From assembly GCF_000003815.2 (NCBI RefSeq), contig NC_049988.1, positions 1,395,703 through 1,459,702 on the forward strand: 64,000 nt of DNA, given 5' to 3'. The translations under genes and the position numbers were made by a program. This document shows, piece after piece, positions 11,203 through 24,006 of the stretch (its first letter is position 1; every line of letters starts with the position of its first letter). This DNA is from Branchiostoma floridae. Lineage: Eukaryota; Chordata; Leptocardii; Amphioxiformes; Branchiostomatidae. The notes under the pieces are model-generated. The model was not told the DNA's origin. It searched no databases and worked only from the letters and a program-made list of their open reading frames with translations.

Positions 11203-14200
11203 TTACACCACTGAACATGCAGAGCAGGCTCCAGTCTTGGTCTCCTCCGTGTCTGTTAGTGGGGTGACGTCACCTGCTGTCAGGTCCATGTCCAGGTCGT
11301 GGATACACTTGCCATCCTTGACACAGCTGTTGTCTGGTGCTGGAATGATACCCTGTCTCCGGATAATGTTGTTGGTAAGAGCCAGGAAGGCCTAGAACAA
11401 TGACAAAGACAAATAAACAACATGATTTGCATCTCTGTCCTCCACTTGTTGGTTATGGGACTCATGTAATGTAACATAATTCCTATGGATAAAGTTTGGT
11501 GCTTGGAAAATTCTGAACCATAAAGTAGAAGTAAAAGGAATTACCTCCTTTATGTTGACATTCCTGTAGGCACTGGTTTCAAAGAATGACATTCGATACA
11601 GGTCAGCAAGCTGCAGGGATAAGAATAAAATCTTTGAAGCCTGCGTCACAATTCAAGCGAACACCCATCGGCTAGAGCTTGCCGAATTTCACCAGAGTGT
11701 CAACCATTTTTTTCCGCTGAAAAGTTGCGCTGTCACAAATTGGACTGGGCTCGGTGTATCATATGGAAAGTTACTGTCTTTTTGGTGCACAACTGACATC
11801 ACACGGAGGTTTAAATCCCAACAGACGAGCTGCTAAAAAGTGCCCAAAGCCCCAGTAATCGACAGGATGTTGGCCGTACTTTGGCCCAAAATGCACATTT
11901 AGATTTGTGACGGGGGCTTAAGAGACCACATCGAGCATTGATGTGTTGGATTTTATTTACTTATGTTGCTTTTAATGCAAGTAAGGTTTTCCCCGATAGA
12001 ATAGGTCTATTAATAAGAATTGATTGGCTTGGCATGGCCTCTGGCTTAAAGCACAGTACCCACCTTCTGTCCCTGTTGTTTGGAGATGACTCTCCAGTCC
12101 CGATCATCACTCTTGTTTGCTATTAACATTCTCTCCACATCCTCTGGTGCATACTGGGAAATGGCACAACAGGGGTTGGGTACAAGTTGTTGGTTTTACG
12201 TTTGAATTTTTTACTTAAGAGTACTAGCAAGTGCATAAAGTTGACCTGTTCTTTGTGGAAGTTACATTTTTCACCTCTTTCTGTGTTTCCATTGAGGAAC
12301 TGTTGTCATCATGGTTTAGCAACATTTGAGAAATAACAAGCTAACGTTAAAATTTCCAAAATAGCAACAATGTCTAAAACTGCAAGTGTTACAGAAAATA
12401 AAAAAGTGCAGGTGGTTCCTCTGACGTGTGGACAAAGCTTGATATTCTCACCTCATCAACATCGTTGGCCCACTTGGAGATGTTGGTGAAAGATTTTTCA
12501 CTGGTCACATCATAAACCAGCAAAACTCCCTGCAACACACAGGAAAGAAGTTGAAGCTTTACCTTCTGTCATGTTGTGATGACAATAATCATCTGATAAA
12601 TGTGAGAAATATTTCCTTTTCCAGTTAGCTACAATTCTTGTGAATTACCTGTGCTCTCCTGTAATATTGCTTGGTGATAGTTTCATATCTTTCTTGTCCA
12701 GCAGTGTCCCTGTGTTCAGGAAAAGATGGATTAATTTATCTAGTGTGTATAAATGGCAATAAAAGAAAAACAGTCAAAGATAACTACAAACCTGACAACC
12801 ATCTGAATATAAGAAATCAAAGTACAAATGGTTTATTCCTATGGCACAGTTTGCACTCCTATTTCATAATTTTTACACAATTCTGTGAGTTTGCCAGGGT
12901 AACATAAGAGTATTTATTGCTGTTGAAGGAGACATGAAGCAGGCCAGGTGTGTTGGTTTGATTGTTTGCTCACTACGTCATAAGTGTGAGCCGATGATTT
13001 CCTTACCATATCTGTACTCTGATTCTCTTGCCATTTACTTCCACTGTCTTCAGCTTGAAGTCGATTCCTGTGGAGAGAAGGACACCCAACAGTTACAAAT
13101 TAACCAGTAGAAAAATTATCAATACATGTAGAACTATGTAATAGGTCTGAAGACACTTGCTAAAACATAAACCATGTCAAAGAAAAGCTGTTTAAGAAAT
13201 TTTAAAGTTCTACTGATACATGTAATGTATTTCGTATTTTTTATTTATCTGTACAGTAGCATCTTTCTAATATTTGGAACATTATGACTTCATACTGGGG
13301 TTCAGTGATTTAGGTTCAAGGGCAAAGTTCGTGTTGTGTTTTGCATACCTGACCCATGTGTCATCCTAACACTCCTACATTCCTTAGCTGGCATGTACCC
13401 AATGGCAAGGTTCCTCGTGGTAGACAAAAAATACTTCAAATAAAAATATGTATCTACCTGCTGACACAGTGTGACCACAAGTGACCATGTATTGATAAGT
13501 TACAACATGCTAGTTACCATGCAAATATGTTACTGACTACTGATGCTAGTTACCATGCATTGTTACTGACTACTGATTAAAACTTCAGTAATCCTTTATG
13601 TGGGCAGTGCCTCACCCCTGCTTGCTATTTATCCTAGTCTTACAGACAAAGTGAAACCAGTTTGCAGGTACAATATAGTGGATATGTGTGAGCTTTATCA
13701 TGCTTTTGAAACTTTTCCCTGCTACGTAATCCTGTAACCTACAAAGATATACTGTGGCCAAAAAGCTATACCAGCAGGGAAGTTAAAACTAATTCTTAAG
13801 TATGAAAACAACCTGTGATTATTTTTCCTGTCTACTTATCAATGAAGCAAAGGCTAACGACTCAAATACATGTATTGCCATCATTATCAATCACTCTAAT
13901 CTGGCCGAATAAACATAATATTGACTTTGTGAAGTATGAGTGGATTTTGACAGTGGGAAAACAAACTACTAGTACCACAGCAACAGTAGCATTACCTGTA
14001 AGAAATAGGATCCTGTATCTGGTGTGCCATATGGAAACACCTGCTGACCTGAATATCACCCAGGTGTATCCACTGCACAGGTGTATCATTTACTAGGACA
14101 CTAATGGCTACCTACAGCCTGGCTCTTTTTGCTTAACAAGCCTTTAATAAGTCAGCCTGTTTCAGGTCAATAGGTTCTCTTAAAAATCACTTTGAAATCA

Positions 14201-14740
14201 TAATGTCTTAAGACATATGACAGGGACTGAACCATTAAACGATACAGAACAGTCAAATACAGTGGTCAAATATGTCTATGATAACAAAGTGTGTTAAACT
14301 GAAATAAACATAGTAGAATATGGAGAAAGTATGCTCTTTTGGAGAACAACTTCCCGTATACTACGGCATAATATCAGTTTAAGCAAGGATATTACATAAT
14401 GTTATTGGTTTATAGTACATGCCCCTCAACATGGTGGCCTTTCCAAATTAAGTTATTCTGCTACCTGTATATTAAACTGGCCTTCAACTATGACACTGTC
14501 GCTGGTAATTTTGCCAATGCCGAACAGGCTGCCAAAGGGAGATCCTTCGTATAAATAAATCTCCTTGTGCATACCTATCGTTGAGATGTGTGACATGGTG
14601 AAGTCGTCCTCCACGAAGCGGTAGAGGATACATGTCTTCCCGACGCCGGAGTCTCCGATCAGCAGGACCCGGAGTAACATGTCGTACTGCTTCGCCTCCG
14701 AGGACCTCCGCCTCCCCACCATCCTGTGGTTGGAATTCAT
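11203..14740 (-). CDS. RAB15: Rab15-like small GTPase
   Basis: Seven coding exons in consistent phase: 14740-14575, 13067-13007, 12709-12649, 12529-12452, 12153-12064, 11610-11545 and 11391-11203 (TAA). Nucleotide-binding motifs are all intact: P-loop GDSGVGKT, switch [32 protein letters not shown] and ETSA. Features shared with Rab15 rather than Rab8/10/13 are KQYD at the start, [12 protein letters not shown] and DVDEYAPE. Rab15 works in endosomal recycling and vesicle traffic in vertebrates. The N-terminus has a 15-residue extension ([15 protein letters not shown]) and the C-terminus is ACSACSVV, a CaaX-type box instead of the CxC ending of vertebrate Rab15 (from memory). Both need transcript support. 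An orphan Rab close to Rab8/10/15 is the alternative. Confidence 0.88.
13506..13575. repeat. two-copy tandem duplication in Rab15-like intron 1
   Basis: A unit of about 35 bp (ATGCTAGTTACCATGCA followed by TGTTACTGACTACTG) occurs twice in a row with a small indel. Confidence 0.7.
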
Positions 14741-15643
14741 GGCTCCCGGATATTGTTATGTCTGTCTGTTCTTTTATGGCAGAGATGAATATACACGGGA
14801 AACCTGTTGGCAGAGTTGGTTACCCGATTTGTTACACTTACAGATGGCCGGTGTGGTCTTCTTCACAAATGAATTAACGAGTCTCTCAACATTCAACAAG
14901 TACTTCACCCTGACTCAGACCCATGGAAGCTTCGTCAGTTTCACAGACCAACTAGCAAAACTGTAAAGGTTCAGGCTGTCCGACTTGTAATGGTTCTTAG
15001 ACTGTGCCACTGTGATCAAGGGCAGCACCTGTCTAAATGTTAACGTTACAGATGTCTACAAAACTTCTCTGACCAGACTAGGTAGGAAGCCACGTTGCAC
15101 CAGTTCGCCACTTGACCTTCACAAAATGGCCCAGTTCCTTCGGGTCACATGTTCCAAGCTTCTTGGAAGTAGGCGGAAGTCGTGACGTTGCTAGTCCAGA
15201 CAAGCATCAGAGAGTGAAGTGTTTTTCTTCCTGTAACCAGAGGTATGACAGCAGCTCCACTTTCCTCAGACAACGTCCAGAAGTTTTCAAACAATGACGT
15301 AAGGCGGAATGGCATCCAAACGATGCTTTCAATGTAACATAAATCAAGGAGTTTAAAAGTTACTTGGCTAAAATGCATATCATTGGTTGCTATTGGAGGG
15401 GTAAAAATAAACCCTATAAGCAATATGATGGCAGCAAGATCTTATGAAAGATAAAAATCTTAGTTGCAAGAATACATCCAAATACATTTTGCTGCTTTCA
15501 AGTAGAAACACCACCCGTTCAAATTACTTCCGGTTCACAGGCCAGGCGGACTAGATCGAGAAGTTTCACTGTCCATTTTGTGTATACAAAGTACTCTTTA
15601 TCTAATCACTGGTCAGGTTTAAGTTGTACACGCCGTCTTCAAC
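14741..15643. promoter_or_regulatory. head-to-head promoter region of Rab15-like and UBXN1 genes
   Basis: The two ATGs are 900 bp apart on opposite strands, so both promoters must lie here unless distal 5' exons exist. No TATA box or other motif stands out. Confidence 0.45.
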
Positions 15644-18600
15644 ATGTCGTCTTCATTGGGGACGCTGCTGGAAATGGGATTCCCACAGAACAGAGCGTGA
15701 GTGATCATGGTTTCGTTAGCTGAGAATCATGGTGTGGGAGGGGGGCAGCATGGAATATTCTCGTTGATGTGCTGAGATGGATTTACGTATGCCGGTTTTA
15801 AGATGGTTTTGGAAGTTACCGTTCAAAGACCTTGATCAGATGACAGATCTAATGGATTCATTGGCATTTGTGAAACGTGTACGTATATTAAGAAGGTGTA
15901 AATGAAAGCCTGTCTGCATAATTTTTTCCTGAGCCTGATGATCACCTCAGATTGTGCAAGTCATATGTTGGGCTTGCACAGATGGGCAGTGTGTGTTTAG
16001 CAAGAAGAATCAAAGCGCAAAGTGTTTTCCATGTGTACATGGATAATGCCATTCCCAGGAGGCTATGTATAATGCTTCCTGTATACATCACAAGCTGACC
16101 CATTTAACCACTGATATGTCCATCCATAGATGCAGAACACAGTGACTGATGATGTCCATCTTTAAATCAAATGATAGTCTGACTCTGAATAAAAGTACTT
16201 TCTTCCATTTCAGAGAGAAGGCCATCGCTATAACCAATGACCAAGGGCCAGAGGCAGCTATGGAATGGTAAGCAGAGTTTTCTTTACACAAAAAAAGGAC
16301 TGCACTGATGCAGATAGACAGGGTAGCTAGGAGGGCACACCAGAGGATAGGATCCATATGCACAGTGTTAAACAAGGCCTGCTTTAGACTGGGGACACTT
16401 TGGCACTGGTGACGGTTTTCTTTAGACACACAGGCGGAAGTGCAGCATGCCACTTGTGATGCAGGAGTCTAGTATTGAGTGAAATCAAAAGTTTGTCTAT
16501 GTTTACTACCTGCGCTGTCCTTCATATGAGACGATACGTACCAACAAAGAAGATGCATGAACAGGGACGGGCAATACCCTAAGGCTTGAACCCTGGTTTT
16601 GTCCTTGCAGTGCAGGTCGTAGCGTAAGCTGGGCATGTTGATCGGGAGAACACCAAAGAAGCAGCCACTGGTGTACATACAACTGGTGGCAGGCTGCTGC
16701 ACTTCATACATTCAAGGACTTTTAATTTTACAAATATTTCAGAATGAGGATAAACATGCTACAGGCTTATAAGCATATCTTCAGCATATAACCCATAACC
16801 CTGTATTTCCGTCACCATTGATGGTTTGTCTTAATACACAAGAGGAACTGTAACGGGCCACTCACTGAAGTGACCAGGGTGGAGATGGGTGAATGCTGGT
16901 CTGTTGAAATACGGTCATAGTGCGACTCATACAGCCTTTTTTCCTCATATGACGGTTAACATAACACAACTGTTTAACTGTCACCAGTCTAAAGCAGGCC
17001 TTGGGCACTATGATGTGGGATTTATACTGCCAATCTGTGCAGAAACTTATCCTAAGAAAATGGTCAGAATGGAGACTTGCAGCAGAATACAGAAAACTTG
17101 TGTGTAGCAAAACTCAGCAAAAGTGATCACTGCTATAGATGGGTCACAGTGGTCATTATGGAGAGGAAGCTAGGACCTTCTAACCCCCAATCTAAGGGAC
17201 CAAATAAAAGTGGTAAGAAAGGCCAGGTGGTCCTTATGCAAAGGTTCTCACCAGTGGTACAGGTTTTGGATGGCTCACTGATTTTGATTGATAGGGTTGT
17301 ATTACTATTGTTTTCAGGCTCCTTGCCCACATGGATGATCCTGACATTGATGAGCCGTACCAGCCACCTCAGGGACATGTGCTTGGGAAGGTGGAGGAGT
17401 CAGCAGCAGGTCTCGACTTGTCTCTCTCTTTTTCACTTTTACTTGACATCAAAGATCCACTTACCCCCTGGAGCATTGTGAAGAACAGTCAATGAACAAT
17501 GTGAAGCTTGTAAGAAATAAAGTAAAAAGTTGTTAGGCCATACTAAGGGGGTTGTATAACAACTTTTGGCCATACAAACCTACAGGTGTGATTGGATGGT
17601 GTCTTTAACTGTAATAGGACTTATAGGATGGAAATATCAATCAACCTCTCCAACATCGTAGTAACTTATGTAATTACTGGGACACCCCCATGAAATTCCT
17701 TTTCCCCCGTGCCTGGTAATTTCTGCCATACCCGTTAAAGAATCTTGCAATACCTGGCAATTTCCTCTGTACATGTTTATGTGTGTACGCCATGTGGCTG
17801 AGTGATGACAGCCATCAGTACGGCAGCAAAGGACAGTGTATGGCAGATATTACCAGGTACGGCGAGATTCTTTAATGCGTATGGCGGAAATTGTTAGATA
17901 TACATTTTGTATTAGAAAAGAACTTTTGTGGGGGTGCAGGGTGTATGTACATATATATGGCTGCCCATTGCCTCTATTTGCTGAAAGTTTTTGGAACCAA
18001 GTAAAAACAAACAATGTACATGTACATGTGTATATGAATAGCTGTAAGAGTGTTGCATTTGATCTTTGGAATGTTCTGATTTCACCTAGCTCCCACAGAC
18101 CAGGAGACTGGTGCAGAAACACCTATGGAGACAGGGGACGCTGCTGAGACAGCTACAGTGGAAAGTGAGGCTGCTGCAGAGGGGGAAGGAGATGGGGCAG
18201 TGGAGCAGCAGGAGGCCAAGTGTCTGGTCTGCGATGAGTGAGTGACATGTGTTGTCTGGTTATGTAGTTAACTCTATGGTTAGCTCTACAAATGTGAACT
18301 ACCAATCTATAGTATGCTGTATTCAGTTGATGAAATAGAAATTCTGTGTTTTGGTGATTGTTAGAAATCTTCAAGCTCTTAGAAGAAATATTTCTAGTCA
18401 TTTTTTTATATCTTTTGCTGGAGATATGACAATATAGAAGTTACATGTGAAGCCTAACTATACATCTCAAAAGTGTTGAAAGAAACATTTTATTCACATC
18501 ACAAAAAGGTGTATATTTTTTCATTCCCTGGCCATGGGATTCTTGCTGCACTCTGCTATATCTTCAATTTTTATCCTGTCATGCTTTATGGCACATAACA

Positions 18601-21176
18601 CTAGCAAGTGTTCTTACTGTTACTGGCAATATTGTTGGACTAGATTAACAAGTTTTTATCCTTGCTTTCCATCATCCAGGTGTGGGAAGAAACTCAGGAC
18701 TGAAAATGATGTACAAGTGAGTACATGTCATAAAGCTTGTTTTACATCGTGTAGTGTAGATGTGTTAAAAGAGGGGTTAAGGTATTGAGGAAAAAGTGAG
18801 AGACAAGTTCAGGAAAGTTGAAAATCAAAGGTTGATGTGTCATGATATGTCTTAGCATACTAATTCATTTGTTTGTTTATCTATTAATAAACAAGATGCA
18901 CGCTGTACGAAGTGGTCATCAGAGTTTCTCGGAGTCCACTGAAGAAATAAAACCCCTGACAGAGGAGGAGAAACAAGAACAACTTCGCAAGTTGGTGTCT
19001 TCATTTTTTCAGCACATTACAGCTAAGTGTATTTAGAGTGATTAGTAAATTTTGCTGTGATGACTCCTAATTTCCCACTAGACAAGATGAGAAAGCCTTC
19101 AAGAATAATGTGCTTAAGATAAGAATCTTTAAAATCAATAGCTATGGTTCACAGTACACGAAAAAAATGTACTTATTGAATCATGATGCATGTCTTGAGA
19201 AGTTTGAAGAACGTCGATGACTACTTGACGTGTCCCTCTCAGGGTCCAGGAGCGTCTGAAGCAGCGGCGGCAGGAGAAGGCAGAAGAAGAGAAGAAGGAG
19301 GCCATAGAGAAGGAGAAGATGAGGAGGAAGCAGGGCAAGGAGCTGGTCAGCATGAAGACTCAGTACGTTTGATTATTTGCATATGTTTATAGCATGAATG
19401 GAATGTCGGAGTAGGTGTACATGTCTTTACAAGTTGACATTTCGGACAAGAAGATGAAAAAAAATTGCAACTGCCCTACAATTTCACAGCTTACAATTGT
19501 AGAACAATATACATTGTTAAAATGGCAGTTGCACAAATGAATTATTACATGTCTGGTCAATATCAAGTCACAAAAAAAGTACTGTAACAGCACATCAGGT
19601 TATTGTCAAGCCTTTTAAAGATTTAAAACATCAATGAAGTGTCTTAAAAGAAATGTCAATTTTCAGAATGTCTCTGTCAAGTCTTGATTCTTAACGTAAC
19701 CTGTCAATACCATTGCCCCTTCAGACACGACTATGAAAAGTCCAAGAAGCTGGTTGCTGAGAGGAAAAGAGAAAAGATGGAGGAACGAATGGCCAAGTAG
19801 GTCTTTCATAGGGCAGCAAGTTTCTTTGTTTCTGTAGCATGGTATATTTTTACAGGGACATGTAGGTGTTACTTTATTAAGAAACAGTTCAGTATTACAT
19901 GTTGAGTGTTATTTATATAGATGTATGAATGAACTATATGTGTATGAATGAACTTTTTTACCTATTCTTTCAGACAAAGAGTTAAGGATCAGATAGAGAG
20001 AGATAGACTGGAGAGGGCTGCCAAGGTAAACACTCTCTACTGTCCTTCTTGACTAGTTCTGCATCAGGGTCACTTTTTATTTTTTTGCTCATGCATCCAC
20101 TTTGCTGAGTATGAAATCTGGCTTGTGTCTGCTTCAACAGTTGTTTTCCACATTGTACCTGGGTCTCAAGCTACAAGCAAAAGGAAATACTTAAAACCCA
20201 TAGTAAACAACATAATCACCATGCCTTGATGCTGTGCCCCCTTCCCCAGTTTGGCAAGGCAGGCACACCTGTTGCCCCCCTGCCAGGTGGACCCCAGGCT
20301 GCCCCAGCCCAGCCCAAGGTTGAGACTGCAGTTGAGCCCAAGAAGGACTATGAACAAACACGCATTCAGGTTTGAGCCACATGCATGCATCATCAATCAG
20401 GTTTTATTCATTTTTACAGTGTTTGAAAACATATGACATGCTGGAGCAAGTGGTCAGCATGCAGTAAGCCAGCCTCTTAACTTGCTGTTGGTTTGGGAAT
20501 TGTTCCAACCGGTTGGTAAAGTACTGGATAACAAAGTGCAACACCAGAAAGTTGATACCTAGCTGACATGTTGATGACTGTCTGTCCTTATGAAGGTATT
20601 AGCTGTTTGGTTGTATGCAAAGAACTTTGGTTTGTTTTCACAGGTACGGCTGTTTAATGGCACTGCGCTGACGCAGAGTTTCAAGGTTCAGGAGGAGCTG
20701 GCCGCAGTGCGACTCTTTGTAGAGCTGAACAGAACAGATGGAGAACAACCATTCCAGCTCATGACTACCTTCCCCAGAAAAGTCTTCACTGAGGAGGACA
20801 TGCATAAACCTCTGAAAACCCTAGGTATGACTGTCATTGTCTGGACTGTAACAGTCTGTGCCAGAATCTGACCAGACCAGGGATTGATGTTGAAAAAATG
20901 AGTGACCCCAGAAACCATTGAAATTCTTGGTCTCAGTCTGAAATGAATGTGGGTGACTGTATCTGTAGGAACATAGCACTGATTGTCTTTTTTGTGATGT
21001 TTATGTTTGAGTCACACAATTAGCATTGCCTGTGGAATGCCATAACATAGATTGCTCCAAGATGCTACTTGTTTTATATTCATCCATTTTGTAATGTCTG
21101 TTGATAATTCATGAATCATTACCTCCCTCCAGGACTAGTACCATCTGCAGTTCTAGTGCTGACCAAGCTGCAGTGA
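15644..21176 (+). CDS. UBXN1: UBXN1/SAKS1: UBA-UBX adaptor of p97 with an added zinc finger
   Basis: Twelve coding exons in phase: 15644-15696, 16214-16267, 17318-17409, 18099-18237, 18680-18716, 18896-18990, 19243-19362, 19725-19796, 19974-20025, 20250-20369, 20644-20824 and 21133-21176 (TGA). The N-terminal UBA domain reads LGTLLEMGFPQNRAEKAIA to AAMEWLLAHMDDPDIDEP. An acidic linker is followed by a C2H2 finger, CDECGKKL...MHAVRSGH, then FSESTEEIKPLTEEEK. A long charged coiled coil and a Pro/Ala linker follow. The UBX domain runs from RIQVRLFNGTALTQSF to LVPSAVLVL, with the p97-binding FPRK loop. The family binds ubiquitin chains and p97/VCP and acts in protein degradation. The finger is, to my knowledge, present in invertebrate homologues and absent from mammalian UBXN1. 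One exon is only 37 bp and carries part of the finger. Confidence 0.94.
17713..17897. repeat. imperfect inverted repeat (probable MITE relic) in a UBXN1 intron
   Basis: Left arm GGTAATTTCTGCCATACCCG with TTAAAGAATC, right arm GATTCTTTAATGCG with TATGGCGGAAATTGTTA; the arms pair over about 45 bp around a loop of roughly 95 bp. Confidence 0.55.
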
Positions 21177-24006
21177 TGTGATGTCTGAGGAAAATGACCA
21201 GTCTGCCTACCGCATCAAGAAACACTAATACAAGTCTCACCTACAGCTGCTAAGTAACTAAGGAAGTCAACTGCATGGACTTAACACTACATCATCTGCA
21301 TTAATTGGGAAACAGCCACGGAGAAATGGAATGTTTCTAAATGTTGGATGTGTTCTTCACTGTAAACAATGCTGTAGCAAGTTATCATCTAACAGCTGGC
21401 AATATTTCTGTTCTTAAATTTTACTGAAGGTTGAAAGTTGTATTTGCCCAGGTTTAATTGTCTTTTAAAAACAGGCTGTTCAAATGTTGCAATGTTGCCA
21501 TCATCTTATCAACCCAAAAGTGTTAATGAATAACATTCAACCACAGAAACAAGTGCAAGTACAGATAAAAGTTATCTGGCAATGTACTGGTTTAACTGAT
21601 TAATTTTATTACAGTTACTGCTGACATTTGAGTACAAAAAAATCAGAAACATTAGCACTAGAGTTGTTAAGACAAATGGAACCTTTTTCTGTTGATTTGG
21701 GCCAATGATCATCAGTCCAGGGAATCTCATACTGACGAAAAAGCTGTAACATTTCCATTAAGTAAAATAAATCTCCTGGAAACTTTGGTCAGTTTCTTTG
21801 AGGACCTGTCTAAATCCTTTGTAGCCAAATGAACTGGAAAGTCCATTTGTGGAGCAAAATTTGACTTAAATTTTGAATTTTAGTTTCAATGATAATAATC
21901 TAAAGAGATACATGGAATCTTTACATGATAAGCAAGAGTGCTCCACTATTAACATTCAGTTGTACATTACAAGTGATATGATGTATTTCTGTAAAAGCTA
22001 AGAGATTGTTTCAGTTTGGAGTAGAAAATGTTTCATCTGAAATGACATTAAAAGCACAGTGAAAAGGGCTTGGTTTTCAATTGTCTTGCTTTCACCAATC
22101 ATTTTCAAAGTCACATATAAATTCATTCTTAAGATATTTTGCATTGATTAGGTAATGGATTTGTACTGGTCCATATACTTCTGATATACTTAAGTACCAA
22201 CAGCATTAGAACATGAGTTTGAAAATGAACAGGTCATTAATGTTTAGTCATGGAGACTGAGATCAGTCCCCTTGGCAATAGCCTGTGGCCAGTCCATGTT
22301 TTAATATTAAGGTGAGGATTCTCCAAAACTTGTCAAACATCTTCACACGTCTGTTTCCTCTGGTCTACCACAATGAATGATGCTACCTGACATGTTTACA
22401 GATGCATTTAGGATTTGGAATGAACTCCATTGACTCCTCTGTCAATAGTTTCATCAGGTTGGTTACTAGTTGTTTAAACATTGTTTTATGCACACAACCT
22501 TATGTTTCTCTGCTGTCTACATGCCAACAGTGCAAAGGTAACTTCTCATATTTGTGCAAAGTAAACTTTACCTAGGGTGAAATAAACGTTCCCAAATGTG
22601 AATATAACTACCACCACTCCTTGATGCCCCATCTGCTTTGTTATGAAACAGCAAGGTTGTGGTCCCAAAGGTGACTGAGTCTATAACTTGTGATCCAATG
22701 TTGCCATGAGATGAAAGTGATGGGACTAAACAGAAATTGTTTTCAGCATTTTTTTAATTTTGTCACTTGTATATTTGTACAAAATAACTTTGATATGAAA
22801 ATAGTGCTCATAGTTAAGGGAGAAAATGTTTGACTATGCCCAAACTCTAAAACATTCTGGAAAATCATAAATTAGTTTAGTTTAGAACACCATGTTTGTA
22901 TACATACAAAAACATGACATTAAAATTAGAACATCTGCATGATGTCTGACTCTTATACAGTATACATATCATAGACATAGTTTGCACCATGAAGTTCAGG
23001 GAGATGTTGGTATTGCTTTCTTTCCTTAAAGGGCCTTATTTTCATATGTAAATAAAACTTTTGTATCAAAGCCAACACACATGACGAACCAACAACAGTT
23101 GGCAATACCAGTTTGCAAATAATTCAGGTGTGAGTTGTTGATCAAATAGAAGCAAGGCTTCTGGTACTACATTTGTACACACAAAATGTCACACAATATT
23201 GCTTGTTCCCAGTTACACTTACGAACTATGAAAGAGTGCAGGATTGCACACAAAGCAAGTGATGAACACCAACTAAACATGGAACTAAACTGAAGTGGCC
23301 TAACTGTGTTCTGAGACGTTGGTTAAACTAACCACTACTGCAGGCAAGAGGTACAAAATTGCACATTCACGGTTGTTTTTCTGTACAGAAATATGTTCCA
23401 GAGAATATAAATCTACAGAGCAAATCTTTCAGGTGGCTGTAGCGGGGCTGGGTGGAAGGAATGACAAGATACTATTTTGATCCAGTATTGCTGAAAAGCA
23501 GTACTTATACAAGCAAAAGAATGCTACTACATGTAATAATATTAAAACTACTTGCTATGGGACAGAAATAATAGATACAATGTAGGCACTTTCTTCATGA
23601 AAGAAATGTCAAAGTCTCAAACAGCTATGAAGTACTATTCTTAATACATGGGATTGACTACATACAAGTACATGTATCAGCATTTGGTGGCAGGGAGTTG
23701 CTTTTTTATGACAGCTGCCACTTAAGACAAAGTTTTCTCTCTAATGAAGATATGTGCCCTGCAATAGTTAAGATTATTGTCATGGAATGTCCTGAGGTAA
23801 CTGTCTGGCAATGACAATGCTACTAGCCCTATTCTATTTTTAAAAGAGGGATCAGGCTCCAAGCTTACCCCTTTTCTGGTTACCATCCATCTTTTGAATA
23901 AAAAACAATTTATAACCCCCTCTCTTTTATCGTCTGACAGCTGCCCAATACCTTTACATAATATACAAAATAGCCCTGACTACAGGACCTCTACTTTTAT
24001 TGCTAT
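21177..24006. other. tail-to-tail 3' region of UBXN1 and the RhoGEF gene
   Basis: Presumed long UBXN1 3' UTR, with AATAAA at 21766-21771 and another AATAAA near 23051. AT-rich, no exon seen on either strand. Confidence 0.5.
23996..24001 (-). terminator. RhoGEF polyadenylation signal
   Basis: AATAAA on the minus strand a few bases after the TGA of the last exon; supports 24172-24007 as the terminal exon, although a longer 3' UTR is possible. Confidence 0.55.

Noticed and set aside
20191-20396. Minus-strand frames over UBXN1 exon 10
   Set aside because: Shadow of the Pro/Ala-rich linker exon, no independent support.
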